Below the pieces are notes generated by a model that was not told the origin of the DNA, made no database searches, and saw only the letters and a program-made list of their open reading frames with translations. Made by a program: the position numbers and the translations under genes. From an uncultured cyanobacterium (GTDB taxonomy: Bacteria; Cyanobacteriota; Cyanobacteriia; PCC-6307; Cyanobiaceae): a DNA stretch of 5,283 nt. The DNA lies in NCBI GenBank assembly GCA_903831165.1, contig CAIKWV010000308.1:1-5283 (forward strand), given 5' to 3'. Below are positions 5,216 through 5,283 of the stretch, one piece after another; the stretch's first letter is position 1, and each line of letters starts with the position of its first letter.

Positions 5216-5283
5216 ATGACCGTGGTTCTGGCGTTCCTCTGGCTGTTCCTGGTTCTGGTGGTCCCCTGGCTGATTGTCGTGCC
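5216..5283 (+). CDS. Start of a small hydrophobic protein (3' end outside window)
   Basis: ATG 5216 opens a frame that reads MTVVLAFLWLFLVLVVPWLI and continues to the window edge, 22 full codons in all. It is almost entirely hydrophobic with two Trp and one Pro, the look of a transmembrane helix at the very N-terminus. It could be a one-helix photosystem or cytochrome-complex accessory subunit, or the first helix of a larger membrane protein; too little is visible to choose. The sequence does not match PsbM, PsbT, PsbN or PetN as I remember them. Only weak purine-rich sequence (GAAAG) lies upstream. Confidence 0.45.
   Translation, partial: MTVVLAFLWLFLVLVVPWLIVV

Noticed and set aside
1..5283. 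CRISPR array, insertion sequence or phage genes
   Set aside because: No regularly spaced direct repeats, terminal inverted repeats with a transposase, or phage-type proteins were seen.

Overview
The window is GC-rich, densely coded bacterial DNA that reads as a picocyanobacterium of the Cyanobium / Synechococcus type. The strongest indicator is a complete high-light-inducible protein gene carrying the chlorophyll-binding motif. An AarF/ABC1/UbiB-type kinase C-terminus of cyanobacterial style and two exact HIP1 octamers (GCGATCGC) agree with this. HIP1 favours a freshwater or euryhaline lineage over open-ocean strains, but that is inference.

Layout. Left block (1-1638, + strand): the C-terminus of an ABC1-family kinase that begins outside the window, a three-helix membrane protein of unknown function, and a five-helix membrane protein whose C-terminal part looks like a helix / pore-loop / helix channel module. 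The last two are tightly spaced. A perfect stem-loop overlaps the kinase stop codon. Middle block (- strand, 4109 down to 1670): a small unknown helical protein followed by a large exported receptor-like protein. The receptor consists of a signal sequence, a ribose-type periplasmic binding domain and two cache-like domains in tandem. It converges on the channel-like gene, with only 31 bases between the two stop codons, and a GC-rich hairpin fills that space. Right block (+ strand): the HLIP gene, divergent from the small minus-strand gene, then an unrecognised 52-residue protein, then about 640 bases with no convincing gene, and at the edge the start of a very hydrophobic small protein.

The most notable object is the binding-protein/cache fusion. 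It has a sugar-type ligand-binding fold plus two sensory folds, yet no membrane anchor after the signal sequence, no kinase or chemotaxis output domain, and no ABC permease or ATPase within the window. The second cache domain is well preserved. The first looks like a diverged copy interrupted by a Gly/Ala/Ser/Thr-rich linker. This makes it a candidate soluble periplasmic receptor whose partner lies elsewhere.

Start codons are uncertain for several genes here. The two minus-strand genes have no in-frame ATG at the expected place, and an uninterrupted reading frame runs from 4150 to 1670 across both. An automatic gene caller could therefore add about 110 spurious residues to the receptor and hide the small gene.
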